Part shown: piece by piece, positions 1 through 7,475 of the stretch
Layout: every line of letters begins with the position of its first letter
Position numbering within the stretch: the first letter of the stretch is position 1
From: UBA2040 sp963977135
Lineage (GTDB): Bacteria; Bacteroidota; Bacteroidia; Flavobacteriales_D; Crocinitomicaceae
DNA: 64,000 nt
Direction: 5' to 3'
NCBI GenBank assembly: GCA_963977135.1
Contig: CAXBNN010000002.1
Location: forward strand, 496,001-560,000
Translations under genes and position numbers: made by a program
The notes under the pieces: generated by a model
Seen by the model: the letters and a program-made list of their open reading frames with translations, nothing else
The model's database searches: none
What the model was told of the DNA's origin: nothing

Positions 1-2
1 TT

Positions 3-329
3 CAAGATGCTTTTAACGAACAATATCTTCGAAACAAAACTATACTTCAACCTGAGTATTGGTTTAGAGCACACAATATGTTTTTAACTGTTCAAATAAG
101 TTTTGGAATTCTAGGTTCCATACTCTTTCTATTATTCTTACTGTCCTTCCTTCGCAAAAACTATGATCAACGCAACATTCTGGCAGTTTGTCTTTTTGGT
201 GTTATAATTGTTTCATTTTTCATTGAAGACACTTTGGAAACTCAAACAGGTGTTACACTCTTTTCATTATTCTTTGGCCTGTTTTTATTTGACCAGCAAA
301 AAGTTGATTTGGAGGAAGAAGAATTATAG
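3..329 (+). CDS. O-antigen ligase-like membrane protein, C-terminal part (5' end outside window)
   Basis: The reading frame is open from base 3, so the start lies upstream of the window. An internal Met at base 78 is not a credible start because the residues before it (EYWFRAHN) belong to the same fold. The R-A-H-N-M-F-L motif followed by two hydrophobic segments and the phrase ETQTGVTLFSLFFGLF is what is seen near the end of Wzy_C/O-antigen ligase family proteins. By family knowledge this would be an inner-membrane protein that polymerises or ligates surface glycans. Only the last ~108 residues are present. The tail is acidic and cytosolic-looking (DLEEEEL). Confidence 0.6.
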   Translation, partial: QDAFNEQYLRNKTILQPEYWFRAHNMFLTVQISFGILGSILFLLFLLSFLRKNYDQRNILAVCLFGVIIVSFFIEDTLETQTGVTLFSLFFGLFLFDQQKVDLEEEEL

Positions 330-354
330 ATTATTTCTTTCTTTCCGTTTGTGT

Positions 355-362
355 TATCTTTG
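355..362 (+). promoter_or_regulatory. mgtE -7 promoter box
   Basis: TATCTTTG matches the Bacteroidota -7 consensus TAnnTTTG and lies 15 bases before the mgtE ATG. No clear -33 TTG at the normal spacing. A short leader is implied. Confidence 0.5.
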
Positions 363-377
363 CCAAAAAATTGAACA

Positions 378-1730
378 ATGCAATTTGAATTAACTAAACT
401 CTTTCTTGAGGATTTAAACGATGCAGTAGCACGTGATGATCGCTCGTGGATTTCGGTTAACATACTCGAATTGCACTATGCCGATATTGCCGAAATATTA
501 GATCAACTCGATCTTCACGAAGCGAAACACGTCTATTATTGCCTGTCGGAAGATACGCAGTCTGATGTGCTTATGGAATTGGAAGAAGATGTTAGGGATA
601 GATTCCTAGCTTCACTTTCTTCCAAAGAAATGGCCGATCAATTGGAGAATTTGGACTCTGATGATGCTGCCGATATCCTTGGAGACTTTTCGGAAGATAA
701 AATTCAAGAAGTCATTTCCCATATGGAAGATGACGATGCTGCTGAAGACATTGTTGATTTGCTTAACTATGACGAGGACACTGCGGGTGGACTGATGCAG
801 AAAGAGTTCATTCAAGCGCGGTTGGATTGGCCAGTTAACCGATGTTTAGTCGAATTGCGTCGACAAGCTGAAGACGTTGAGCAAGTGTTTACCATTTATG
901 TAGTGGACGAAATGAATCGTCTGGTGGGCTTGCTTTCATTAAAACGATTACTATTTGCTGATCCGAAACAAAAAATTCGTGACCTATGCAAGGATAAAAA
1001 TATAATCTCTGTAAAAACAAACGATAGCGACGAGCAAGTTGCAAAAGTTATGGAGAAATATGACTTAGTTGCGGTTCCTGTTGTTGATTTACAAGGAAAA
1101 CTAGTCGGTAGAATTACAATTGATGATATCGTCGATTTTATCAAAGAAGAAGCTGATAAGGACTTTCAATTAGCGTCGGGTATCTCTGAGAAAATTGAAT
1201 CAAACTCTACAGTTTGGAAAATTTCACGAGCCCGTTTGCCCTGGTTATTGATTGGAATGTTGGGTGGGATTCTGGGTGCTCAAGTAATTTCAGGTTTTGA
1301 AACTGGCATTTCAAAAATCCCGGCTTTGGCATTTTTTATTCCATTAATTACAGCGATGGGTGGAAACGTAGGAGTTCAATCTTCGGCCATTGTTGTTCAA
1401 TCTTTAGCAAAAGGTCAGGATTTATTTGGCACCATAGCTAAAAGATTAGCCAAAGAAGCGATTGTTGGGTTAATCAATGGAACTCTACTCGCGGTTTTAA
1501 TATACGGAATCGCTTATATTTTTGGAAACGCTCAATTGGGTATGGTAGTAAGTATTTCATTGTTTATTGTCATATTCTTTGCCGCCATATTCGGCACATT
1601 AATTCCACTAATATTAGACAAGTACAATATCGATCCTGCCCTTGCAACAGGTCCTTTCGTTACCACCCTAAACGATGTTTTAGGCCTATTCATCTACTTC
1701 AGCGTTGGTATGCTGTTATTCAATATGTAA
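378..1730 (+). CDS. mgtE: Magnesium transporter MgtE
   Basis: Inner-membrane Mg2+ channel/transporter gated by cytosolic Mg2+. At 450 aa it has the usual family length and domain order. An acidic MgtE_N helical domain spans roughly residues 15-130 (repeated DDAAD / DDDAAED acidic patches). Two CBS domains follow at about 139-258. The membrane domain begins near 285, with about five helices and the signature GGNVGVQSS near residue 328 that lines the pore. The stop codon directly abuts the ATG of the dehydrogenase gene, so the two are likely co-transcribed. Mg2+ sensing is normally through the N and CBS domains, so no RNA element is needed, and none was seen upstream. Confidence 0.95.
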   Translation: MQFELTKLFLEDLNDAVARDDRSWISVNILELHYADIAEILDQLDLHEAKHVYYCLSEDTQSDVLMELEEDVRDRFLASLSSKEMADQLENLDSDDAADILGDFSEDKIQEVISHMEDDDAAEDIVDLLNYDEDTAGGLMQKEFIQARLDWPVNRCLVELRRQAEDVEQVFTIYVVDEMNRLVGLLSLKRLLFADPKQKIRDLCKDKNIISVKTNDSDEQVAKVMEKYDLVAVPVVDLQGKLVGRITIDDIVDFIKEEADKDFQLASGISEKIESNSTVWKISRARLPWLLIGMLGGILGAQVISGFETGISKIPALAFFIPLITAMGGNVGVQSSAIVVQSLAKGQDLFGTIAKRLAKEAIVGLINGTLLAVLIYGIAYIFGNAQLGMVVSISLFIVIFFAAIFGTLIPLILDKYNIDPALATGPFVTTLNDVLGLFIYFSVGMLLFNM

Positions 1731-2678
1731 ATGAATATTCTTTTTGTTGATACCGTTCACCCTATTTTAAGCCAAAGACTTACAAGTGCTGGACTCAATT
1801 GTATGCATTTTGAGCAAGAAACAAACGAGGAAATTTTCGAGAAATTAAAAACATGTGATGGACTTGTAATTCGTTCTCGTTTTCCACTTGACGAAAATCG
1901 ATTAAAAATGTGCGCCAATTTAAAATTCATAGCTCGATCTGGAGCGGGAATGGAGAATATTGATGTCGAGTACTGTGCTAAAAAAGGAATTCAACTTTTC
2001 AATAGTCCTGAAGGAAACAGAAATGCCGTTGGCGAACATGCTTTGGGCATGCTTCTATCATTAATGAATCATTTACACACAGGTCATCAAGAAATCTTAA
2101 ACGGTGTTTGGGATAGGGAAGGAAACCGTGGGGATGAATTGGATGGAAAAACTGTAGGTATAATTGGCTACGGAAATAATGGGTCTGCGTTTGCTAAAAA
2201 GTTAAGAGGTTTTGATGTAAAAGTTCTCGCTTACGATAAGTACAAAACCGACTTTGGGGATCATTTTGTCATGGAAAGTACACTTGAAGCAATTCAAAGC
2301 CAGGCTGATGTAATTAGCTTTCACATTCCTCAAAATGAAGAAACTGTATATTTTTTCAACGAAGCCTTTTTGAATAAGTGCGAAAAACCAATTTACCTAT
2401 TGAATTTATCTCGTGGAAAGATTATTTGCATCAAAGATTTGGTAAAAGGGTTTAATAATGATCAAATATTAGGCGCTGGATTAGATGTTTTAGAATACGA
2501 GGATAAAAGTTTCGAAAATTTCTTCGAAAGTGAATTGCCAATGGATTTTATCGATTTAGTCAAAAACAAAAACCTCATACTCTCACCTCACGTGGGTGGA
2601 TGGTCTGGTCAGAGCTATCTTAAACTCAGCGACGTGTTAGCCGATAAAATATTAACTGCTTTGCATAGGGAAAATTAA
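1731..2678 (+). CDS. D-2-hydroxyacid dehydrogenase (phosphoglycerate dehydrogenase-like)
   Basis: NAD-dependent dehydrogenase of the D-isomer 2-hydroxyacid family, 315 aa. The split substrate domain has the RSGAGMENID motif. The Rossmann motif is GIIGYGNNG near residue 142. The expected catalytic residues are visible: Arg228 in LNLSRGKI, an acidic residue in the GAGLDVLEYED segment, and His287 in LSPHVGG. It lacks the ACT/ASB C-terminal domains of long SerA proteins, so the substrate is uncertain: 3-phosphoglycerate, glyoxylate/hydroxypyruvate or another 2-oxoacid. The ATG begins on the base after the mgtE stop, so expression probably depends on the mgtE promoter. A Mg2+-metabolism link is not implied. 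Confidence 0.85.
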   Translation: MNILFVDTVHPILSQRLTSAGLNCMHFEQETNEEIFEKLKTCDGLVIRSRFPLDENRLKMCANLKFIARSGAGMENIDVEYCAKKGIQLFNSPEGNRNAVGEHALGMLLSLMNHLHTGHQEILNGVWDREGNRGDELDGKTVGIIGYGNNGSAFAKKLRGFDVKVLAYDKYKTDFGDHFVMESTLEAIQSQADVISFHIPQNEETVYFFNEAFLNKCEKPIYLLNLSRGKIICIKDLVKGFNNDQILGAGLDVLEYEDKSFENFFESELPMDFIDLVKNKNLILSPHVGGWSGQSYLKLSDVLADKILTALHREN

Positions 2679-2763
2679 TTTACTATGCGCGCCTAATATC
2701 ATTTAGGAATCCAATAATACTATTCTTGTAAAGAAAAATAATGTTAAAACTTACCATGTAAAG

Positions 2764-2795
2764 TTGTTATTTCAAATAAAATATTTGTATCTTTG
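2764..2795 (+). promoter_or_regulatory. Consensus Bacteroidota promoter in gene-free DNA
   Basis: TTG at 2764-2766, a 21-base spacer, then TATCTTTG at 2788-2795: an excellent match to TTG-N(17-23)-TAnnTTTG. No long gene follows for 285 bases. It appears to drive the short transcript listed next. Confidence 0.55.
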
Positions 2796-2799
2796 TAGG

Positions 2800-2920
2800 A
2801 CTCAGTCGAAATATCTATATGTCGACACTCAAAAAAGATTTAAGATTTAGTTTTCATAAGTAGTAGTAGTTTAGGTTTAGGTACAAATAAAGGAGGACGC
2901 CCGTTCTCCTTTATTTTTTG
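2800..2920 (+). ncRNA. Putative short transcript (small RNA or leader-peptide attenuator) with mini-ORF
   Basis: The unit is bounded by a consensus promoter and an intrinsic terminator, giving a transcript of about 120 nt. Inside it, ATG at 2819 opens a 14-codon frame (MSTLKKDLRFSFHK) ending in three consecutive TAG codons (2861-2869). A different frame across the same stops reads four Ser codons and then continues through the terminator stem. This is the geometry of an attenuation leader, but no run of regulated codons lies in the ATG-initiated frame, and lepA downstream is not a usual attenuation target. It could equally be a free sRNA or a decayed leader. No Rfam family is recognised. Confidence 0.35.
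2885..2919 (+). terminator. Intrinsic terminator of the short transcript
   Basis: Stem TAAAGGAGGAC (from about 2888) pairs with GTTCTCCTTTA, with loop GCCC, followed by a T-rich tail (ATTTTTTG). It lies about 160 bases before lepA. Confidence 0.6.
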
Positions 2921-3080
2921 CCAAATATTTTAGAACAACTCTAGTAATGTTAGTATTGAACCAACTAGCTTTTATTAAATTATTTTTTCTCGCATTTATT
3001 GTTCCTTCATTCTGCGTCAATTATGCGGCTAATATGGATTTTTTACCGTAGTTTTGCACCCCTAAATACGGGAATCAATC
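2921..3080. other. Gene-free stretch before lepA
   Basis: Together with 2679-2884 this makes a 400-base gap. The only feature in this half is the lepA promoter and a 34-codon frame at 2947-3051 with a hydrophobic core (IKLFFLAFIV) that ends inside that promoter. There is no independent support that it is translated. Confidence 0.3.
3049..3056 (+). promoter_or_regulatory. lepA -7 promoter box
   Basis: TAGTTTTG fits TAnnTTTG and lies 25 bases before the lepA ATG. No convincing -33 TTG. Confidence 0.45.
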
Positions 3081-4880
3081 ATGATGAAAAACATTCGTAA
3101 TTTTTGTATTATTGCTCACATCGACCATGGTAAAAGCACCTTGGCTGACCGATTGTTGCAAACAACTGGAACAATATCTGACCGGGACATGAAAGCGCAA
3201 GCTTTGGATGACATGGATATTGAGCGCGAACGTGGAATTACGATAAAAAGTCACGCCATTCAAATGAACTATAAATTTGAGGGTGAAGACTATATTTTAA
3301 ATTTGATAGACACTCCCGGACACGTTGACTTCTCTTATGAAGTATCACGTTCAATTGCAGCTTGCGAAGGTGCTCTGTTAATTGTTGATGCATCACAAGG
3401 TATTGAAGCACAAACTATTTCTAATTTGTATTTGGCTCTAGAGCACGATTTAGAAATCATTCCTATTTTGAACAAAATGGACTTGCCCGGTGCAATGCCA
3501 GAAGAAGTTTCAGACCAAATTATTGACCTTATTGGCTGCGAAATGGAAGATATTATCCAAGCATCAGGTAAAACTGGTTTGGGTGTGGATGCCATTTTAA
3601 AAGCTGTTATAGATAAAGTTCCCGCACCGAAAGGAGACGAAAATGCTCCCCTCCAAGCGATGATTTTCGATTCTGTTTTTAATCCGTTCCGCGGAATTAT
3701 TGCATATTATCGTGTTACAAACGGTACTATCAGAAAAGGTGAAAAAATTAAATTTTTTAATACAGGAAAAACCTACCATGCTGATGAGATTGGAATTCTA
3801 AAAATGGATTTACAACCTCGTAAAGAAGTTAAAGCTGGCGATGTAGGCTACCTCATCTCTGGAATTAAAGCCGCAAACGAGGTGAAAGTAGGAGATACCA
3901 TTACCAACTTCATTGATCCCTGCACAACAGCGATAAAAGGTTTTGAAGATGTGAAACCTATGGTATTCGCTGGAATTTATCCTGTTGATACTGAAGATTA
4001 TGAGGAATTGCGTTACTCAATGGAGAAATTGCAGTTGAATGACTCTTCGTTAGTTTTCGAACCTGAATCTTCTGCAGCATTAGGATTTGGCTTCCGCTGT
4101 GGTTTCCTAGGAATGTTGCACATGGAAATTATCCAAGAACGTTTGGAACGTGAGTTCAACATGACCGTTATTACAACTGTTCCCAACGTATCTTATTATG
4201 CGTACATGCGCAAAAACCCTGACGAAAGATTAATCGTTAACAACCCTTCTGAACTTCCAGATCCTTCAGGAATGGAAAGAATCGAAGAGCCATATATCAA
4301 AGCTCAAATAATCACGAAATCAGAATATGTAGGTCAGATAATGACGCTTTGTATTGAAAAACGTGGTGAACTTAAAAATCAAGTTTATTTAACGCAAGAT
4401 CGTGTTGAAATTACTTTTGAAATGCCTTTGGCTGAAATTGTATTCGATTTCTACGATCGATTGAAAAGTGTATCAAGAGGGTATGCCTCTTTCGATTACC
4501 ACCCAATCGATTACCGCGCATCCGATTTGATCAAAATGGATTTGATGTTAAACTCAGAACAAGTTGATGCCTTATCTGCTTTGGTGCACAGAAGTAACGC
4601 TTTTGATTTAGGAAAACGTATTTGTCTGAAATTAAAAGAACTTATCCCTAGACAACAATTTGAGATTCCAATCCAAGCTGCTATTGGCGCAAAAATTATT
4701 GCTCGAGAAACAATAAAGGCTTTGCGTAAAGATGTTACTGCCAAATGTTACGGTGGAGATATTTCTCGAAAACGTAAATTGTTGGAAAAACAAAAAGCAG
4801 GTAAAAAACGAATGCGCCAAATTGGTCGAGTTGAGGTTCCACAAGAAGCCTTTTTAGCTGTTTTGAAGTTAAACGACTAG
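3081..4880 (+). CDS. lepA: Elongation factor 4 (LepA), ribosomal back-translocase
   Basis: Translational GTPase of 599 aa, the usual LepA length. The G domain shows the P-loop AHIDHGKST (about residues 11-19), the switch II motif DTPGHVDF (about 77-84) and NKMD. Domains II and III follow, and then the LepA-specific C-terminal domain with the basic end GDISRKRKLLEKQKAGKKRM, which inserts toward the ribosomal A site. The family promotes ribosome assembly or repositioning under stress. Two in-frame ATGs (3081 and 3084) cannot be told apart. It is preceded by its own -7 box and followed by a separately promoted lipoprotein gene, so it is probably monocistronic. Confidence 0.97.
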   Translation: MMKNIRNFCIIAHIDHGKSTLADRLLQTTGTISDRDMKAQALDDMDIERERGITIKSHAIQMNYKFEGEDYILNLIDTPGHVDFSYEVSRSIAACEGALLIVDASQGIEAQTISNLYLALEHDLEIIPILNKMDLPGAMPEEVSDQIIDLIGCEMEDIIQASGKTGLGVDAILKAVIDKVPAPKGDENAPLQAMIFDSVFNPFRGIIAYYRVTNGTIRKGEKIKFFNTGKTYHADEIGILKMDLQPRKEVKAGDVGYLISGIKAANEVKVGDTITNFIDPCTTAIKGFEDVKPMVFAGIYPVDTEDYEELRYSMEKLQLNDSSLVFEPESSAALGFGFRCGFLGMLHMEIIQERLEREFNMTVITTVPNVSYYAYMRKNPDERLIVNNPSELPDPSGMERIEEPYIKAQIITKSEYVGQIMTLCIEKRGELKNQVYLTQDRVEITFEMPLAEIVFDFYDRLKSVSRGYASFDYHPIDYRASDLIKMDLMLNSEQVDALSALVHRSNAFDLGKRICLKLKELIPRQQFEIPIQAAIGAKIIARETIKALRKDVTAKCYGGDISRKRKLLEKQKAGKKRMRQIGRVEVPQEAFLAVLKLND

Positions 4881-4907
4881 TTTTTCATATTTTTTTCGGA
4901 ATTGATT

Positions 4908-4938
4908 TTGACTTTGGAACGAATTTTGTCTTACTTTG
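4908..4938 (+). promoter_or_regulatory. Promoter of the 4952 lipoprotein gene
   Basis: TTG at 4908-4910, a 20-base spacer, then TTACTTTG at 4931-4938 (one mismatch to TAnnTTTG), 13 bases before the ATG. Confidence 0.45.
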
Positions 4939-4951
4939 AGAAAAATACGCC

Positions 4952-5482
4952 ATGAAAAAATATAAAATATTCTTCGCTCCAATTTTGGTATTATTTCTTC
5001 TAGTGTCATGCAACAAAAAAGGTTGTTCAGACCCAACTGCCGACAATTACGTGAAAAAAGTCAAAAAGGCCCAAGACCGAAAATGCCAATACAACGGTGA
5101 AGGAATTTGTGGTGAAGGAATTTCATTTTGCATGGAAATCAACGGTATTAAAAAAACAGGAACAGCTACTGTTTCTCAACCTACAGCTGCAATTACTCGA
5201 TTAATTTGGGAAAGCGGACCAGACGCAAATGCTCCAAGTTATTCAGATTTATGGATAGAATTTCCAACAGGAACTCAGGACAAACTTGAAATTGGTGCAG
5301 TGGGCAATAGCAAAAATTTTCAAGCGAGTTATTCTTCCCTTACTACGGGCATTATTGAGGCAACAAGTGGAAGCATGCTAATAAAGAAAAACAATGTAAC
5401 CGATGGAATCATTGCTACTTTTAGTTTGACATTAAGTAATGGCACTCAAATTAAAGAAGGTAATATCTACAAGGCCAAATAA
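4952..5482 (+). CDS. Lipoprotein of unknown function
   Basis: 176 aa. A Lys-rich start and a hydrophobic core lead to the lipobox LLVSC with Cys20, so it should be a signal-peptidase II lipoprotein. Just after it lies GCSDPTADNYVKKV...KCQYNGE, a degenerate copy of the Cys-containing CTDPTAxNYNPxA-type motif common in Bacteroidota surface proteins. The rest looks like a small beta-rich domain and resembles no family I can name. It has its own promoter and ends at a strong bidirectional terminator, so it is a single-gene unit. Confidence 0.7.
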   Translation: MKKYKIFFAPILVLFLLVSCNKKGCSDPTADNYVKKVKKAQDRKCQYNGEGICGEGISFCMEINGIKKTGTATVSQPTAAITRLIWESGPDANAPSYSDLWIEFPTGTQDKLEIGAVGNSKNFQASYSSLTTGIIEATSGSMLIKKNNVTDGIIATFSLTLSNGTQIKEGNIYKAK

Positions 5483-5500
5483 AAAAATTATACTCACAAA

Positions 5501-5530
5501 AAACGCCCTTCCAGCAGTGGAAGGGCGTTT
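5501..5530. terminator. Bidirectional terminator between convergent genes
   Basis: A 13-bp perfect stem (AAACGCCCTTCCA / TGGAAGGGCGTTT) with a GCAG loop, flanked by A-run and T-run. It serves the lipoprotein on + and the acidic protein gene on -. Confidence 0.85.
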
Positions 5531-5552
5531 TTTTTATATTCTTTTCGTTCGA

Positions 5553-5900
5553 TTAATCTTCATCGTCATCTGTGTCATCTTCTGGTTTATCAAATGATTC
5601 TTCATCATCGTCATCGTCAATGTCATCGTCGTCACCTTTAACATCTTTGGTTTCGATTTCGTCCATGTCGTCATCTTCGTCGTCATCATCATCCAAAATA
5701 ATAGCTTTTGCCACTTTAGGGAATTTCACCAAATAGATTGTTTCTTCGGTTTCCCAAATTAACGCATCATGGATTTCACCCATTGGGGTTTTTATTTGAG
5801 TAAGATGATTCATATAACCATCTGGGTATTCTTTTAAAATACCTTTCTTTTGCTCGATTTCGAGTTTGTCATAGCTTATAATAGCCCGCTTTTTCGTCAT
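5553..5900 (-). CDS. Hypothetical protein with long acidic tail
   Basis: 115 aa, not recognised beyond a general likeness to short Bacteroidota hypothetical proteins. The first ~65 residues form a compact, predicted mixed alpha/beta region (KKRAIISYDKLEIEQKKG...). The last ~50 residues are almost entirely Asp and Glu, a low-complexity tail that may bind basic partners or metal. No signal peptide, so probably cytosolic. It lies 9 bases downstream of the 5910 gene on the same strand and is likely in one operon with it. It ends at the shared bidirectional terminator. Confidence 0.6.
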   Translation of the reverse strand: MTKKRAIISYDKLEIEQKKGILKEYPDGYMNHLTQIKTPMGEIHDALIWETEETIYLVKFPKVAKAIILDDDDDEDDDMDEIETKDVKGDDDDIDDDDDEESFDKPEDDTDDDED

Positions 5901-5909
5901 TGCTGATTT

Positions 5910-6197
5910 TTATATTTCCAATTTAATAATCCTATGAATGGGCAACATCACATTCTTCTTCAGCAAGATTTCATGATCCGTTAATCCCCAAATCGTTGTT
6001 TCAACGTATTTTTCACCTTCCTCATCAGCAAAATAAATTCTGACTTTTTGGTGCTCCAGATTTCCAAGAGCGATGGCTCTTGACAAACTTTTATTCCGAT
6101 TTGCTATTTCGCTTTCCTTCTTCAAAACTTCGTCAGCTGGAAAATGATAATCAGCAACTTCCTCTTTCTGCACCAGCTTAAATCCTTCCAATACCAT
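5910..6197 (-). CDS. Conserved-looking hypothetical protein
   Basis: 95 aa with no signal peptide or membrane segment. The N-terminal half is helical and charged. The C-terminal half has alternating hydrophobic residues (VRIYFADEEGEKYVETTIWGLT) as in a small beta-barrel, and ends HRIIKLEI, so it could be a small adaptor domain. No family is recognised. It is the first gene of a probable two-gene operon with the acidic-tail gene. Confidence 0.6.
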   Translation of the reverse strand: MVLEGFKLVQKEEVADYHFPADEVLKKESEIANRNKSLSRAIALGNLEHQKVRIYFADEEGEKYVETTIWGLTDHEILLKKNVMLPIHRIIKLEI

Positions 6198-6300
6198 AAC
6201 ATCGAATGTTTAAAAACAAAAATAACCGAATTCATCATTTGCAAATCTTTTTTAGAAAGAAAAAACAAATATTCTTCTGGACTAAAATATACAAAAAACA

Positions 6301-6329
6301 AAAAAGGGAAACCGAAGTCTCCCTTTTTA
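6301..6329. terminator. Intrinsic terminator downstream of the DUF3108 gene
   Basis: AAAAAGGGA pairs with TCCCTTTTT around a ~10-base loop. It lies 19 bases past the stop of the minus-strand DUF3108 gene, with the U-run on that transcript. Confidence 0.7.
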
Positions 6330-6347
6330 TTCATTTTTTTTTGAAAT

Positions 6348-7130
6348 CTATATTTTTGAAGTTAATGGATTTTTCAAATTTTCCCATTCTACAAGATGCA
6401 TTTTCACCGTTCCTACCGGAATTTTTGCTTTCACCAAAATTGGAATTTTATTGTCATCCGCTGTTACCCAGAAATTTACATCTTCCTCACTTTTAAAATA
6501 TCTTCCTGTTTGAACAACGGGAACAAACTTGTGAACTTTAAATTTCCCTTTACGGATTCGGATTTCCTCATCACCAACATATTTCACTTTCAAAGGCCAA
6601 ACCTCATCGTCCATGAAACAGTTGAAAGAGAAAACTTGTCCAACTTTCATGTATTCCATTCGAATCGTTCTAGCATAATAGAATGAAGAAATCATATCTT
6701 GAATACCCATTGGAATTTTAAATTCTTTCCCTTCGCCATTATCCACTTTATATTGATGGTGCTTGAATGTGTAATTTTGGTTGATTGTATATCCACCTTC
6801 GTCTACTCTTCTTTTAAAGTACCAAGGGAAAATTCCGTCTTTATCTAAATACGTTTCGTATGTATCATCCACTTTATAGAAGGCGTTGAATCCTCCGAGC
6901 GTTCTACCAGTTCCAGTTGCTTGAATCAACTCTCTTCCATTTCCTTTTTTGGAAGTGTTTTTCACTTCAAGAACTGCCTCACCAGCATCCATGAATCCAT
7001 AAGTAATTCGGTAACGCAATTTTTCGCCAACTCCAAAAGCAGAGTTTTTTCTTTCAGGATAATCGACCGCAGTGCTGCTCATCAATCCGAAACCAACTAA
7101 GGCTGTGCATATATAAATTAACTTTTTCAT
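6348..7130 (-). CDS. DUF3108 family exported protein
   Basis: Taken from the ATG at 7130 (MKKLIYICTALVGFG...), because this places a normal signal peptide at the N-terminus. An in-frame upstream Met at 7175 would put 15 extra residues in front of it. The mature part shows the DUF3108 pattern: GEKLRYRITYGFMDAGEAVLEV near the start, a central DMISSFYYAR motif and a late FWVTADDNKIPILVKAKIPVGTVKM segment. The family is predicted to be an all-beta periplasmic or envelope protein of unknown role, and neighbours give no further clue. A strong terminator follows. Confidence 0.8.
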   Translation of the reverse strand: MKKLIYICTALVGFGLMSSTAVDYPERKNSAFGVGEKLRYRITYGFMDAGEAVLEVKNTSKKGNGRELIQATGTGRTLGGFNAFYKVDDTYETYLDKDGIFPWYFKRRVDEGGYTINQNYTFKHHQYKVDNGEGKEFKIPMGIQDMISSFYYARTIRMEYMKVGQVFSFNCFMDDEVWPLKVKYVGDEEIRIRKGKFKVHKFVPVVQTGRYFKSEEDVNFWVTADDNKIPILVKAKIPVGTVKMHLVEWENLKNPLTSKI

Positions 7131-7475
7131 TTTACTTGTTATTAGTTGATAGAGTATATTCAAATGCTGTGCCAAACTAGAAGAATATTCGCTTACTCCA
7201 TTATTTAACGTGGGAATTGCATGATTTAGTATCTAGAGTAAAGTCTTTTTAAACGCAAAGACGGTTTGACAAAGAGGTTTGCGGAGATGTCGAAAAGGTT
7301 CTTTGAGATGAATTCGTGATTATTCGTGTATTAACTGCGTTGCTGCTGCGCGGTCGTGGCTTTTTTACCGCGGAGGCGCAAAGGGGCGAATAAAAAGATC
7401 CTCAAAATAACGATTATTTCCACACAGAACTTGCAACTTTGTCTTGCGCAGCAACAACTCGAAACTTGCAACTCC
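7131..7475. repeat. Intergenic mosaic of short repeats, no gene
   Basis: A 345-base gap. It contains a direct repeat AACTTGCAACT (7428-7438 and 7463-7473), an inverted pair around GTTGCTG..GCGC (about 7339-7351 and 7446-7456) and the phrase GCGGAGGCGCAAAGG, which resembles dispersed intergenic repeats common in Bacteroidota genomes. No frame over 60 codons looks protein-like. The leuS stop codon lies three bases beyond the second AACTTGCAACT copy. Confidence 0.4.
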
